Shown: one piece after another, positions 20,612 through 20,785 of the stretch
Position numbering within the stretch: position 1 is the first letter of the stretch
Layout: each line of letters starts with the position of its first letter
Assembly: GCA_902385025.1 (NCBI GenBank)
Contig: CABMDX010000293.1
Coordinates: 1-20,785 of the forward strand
Length of the DNA stretch: 20,785 bases
Direction of reading: 5' to 3'
Source: an uncultured archaeon
GTDB taxonomy: Archaea > Halobacteriota > Methanosarcinia > Methanotrichales > Methanotrichaceae
Position numbers and translations under genes: made by a program
Notes under the pieces: model-generated
The model's database searches: none
Told to the model about the DNA's origin: nothing
What the model saw: only the letters and a program-made list of their open reading frames with translations

Positions 20612-20785
20612 CTAATGCTATTATGGTGACAATTGCCAATTTGGCTCCGCTCTCACCTCAATCTAAGTCCTATATTACTATTTTTGCGGGGAGGATTCCC
20701 CGGCGGAAGTTCTTATATCTGCCTGGAATCAATAGATTGCTGGCGATATAGTCCAAAAGCAAAATGTGCAGGACAAGAGCAACCT
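20612..20785 (-). promoter_or_regulatory. Upstream region of fbp to the right edge
   Basis: 174 bases without a recognisable gene. On the minus strand TAGTAATATA (20680-20671) is a possible TATA box, giving a leader near 35-40 nt that contains GAGGTGA (20659-20653). Nothing else is recognised. Confidence 0.35.

Noticed and set aside
1-20785. CRISPR array, tRNA, rRNA, transposon or prophage
   Set aside because: No regularly spaced direct repeats, no cloverleaf or rRNA-like segment, and no transposase or integrase motifs were seen on either strand.

Overview
The window looks like a chromosomal segment of a methanogenic archaeon, most plausibly a Methanothrix (Methanosaeta)-type organism. Supporting signs are DUF2193 and DUF2180 proteins (methanogen-associated families), a bifunctional archaeal FBP aldolase/phosphatase, an AqpM-like channel, a gamma-alpha fused 2-oxoacid:ferredoxin oxidoreductase, archaeal TATA/BRE promoters and GGAGGTGA-type ribosome binding sites. 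The genus is inference from gene content and roughly balanced base composition. I saw no rRNA, tRNA, CRISPR array, transposase or integrase.

Left part (1-6326), metabolism and redox. A TusA-like sulfurtransferase fragment runs off the left edge, divergent from DUF2193. DUF2193 is followed by DUF2180 and an aquaporin, with a hairpin-plus-T terminator and a TATA box packed between the first two. Next come the alpha and beta subunits of a 2-oxoacid:ferredoxin oxidoreductase (ATGA overlap), then a 53-residue rubredoxin and a classical ferritin, all on the plus strand.

Middle (6327-9230), envelope and uptake. A predicted secreted protein with a signal peptide, four N-glycosylation sequons and four C-terminal-half cysteines is followed, after an AT-rich gap, by a lone metal/siderophore/corrinoid-type ABC substrate-binding protein. 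Both share the same start context (GAGGGA, then TTGA, one base, ATG).

Right-centre (9231-18620), glycan module. On the minus strand, a six-gene operon encodes a GlmU-like UDP-GlcNAc-forming enzyme, a DegT aminotransferase, a Gfo/Idh oxidoreductase, a left-handed beta-helix N-acetyltransferase, a UDP-sugar 6-dehydrogenase and a glycosyltransferase. Together these are the enzymes expected to make UDP-2,3-diacetamido-2,3-dideoxy-glucuronic acid and transfer a sugar; no 2-epimerase is present. The dehydrogenase has no ATG, GTG or TTG upstream of its NAD motif. Converging on this operon is a plus-strand trio (PIG-L deacetylase, ATP-grasp ligase, PHP hydrolase). Its promoter mirrors, base for base over 14 bp, the promoter of a divergent class I methyltransferase. 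I read this as a candidate sugar-decoration cassette serving the same glycan.

Right end (18621-20785). A predicted winged-helix DNA-binding protein is divergent from the glycan operon, with a perfect inverted repeat between them that could be its operator. Then follows the FBP aldolase/phosphatase of gluconeogenesis on the minus strand, which would ultimately supply fructose-6-phosphate for amino-sugar synthesis.
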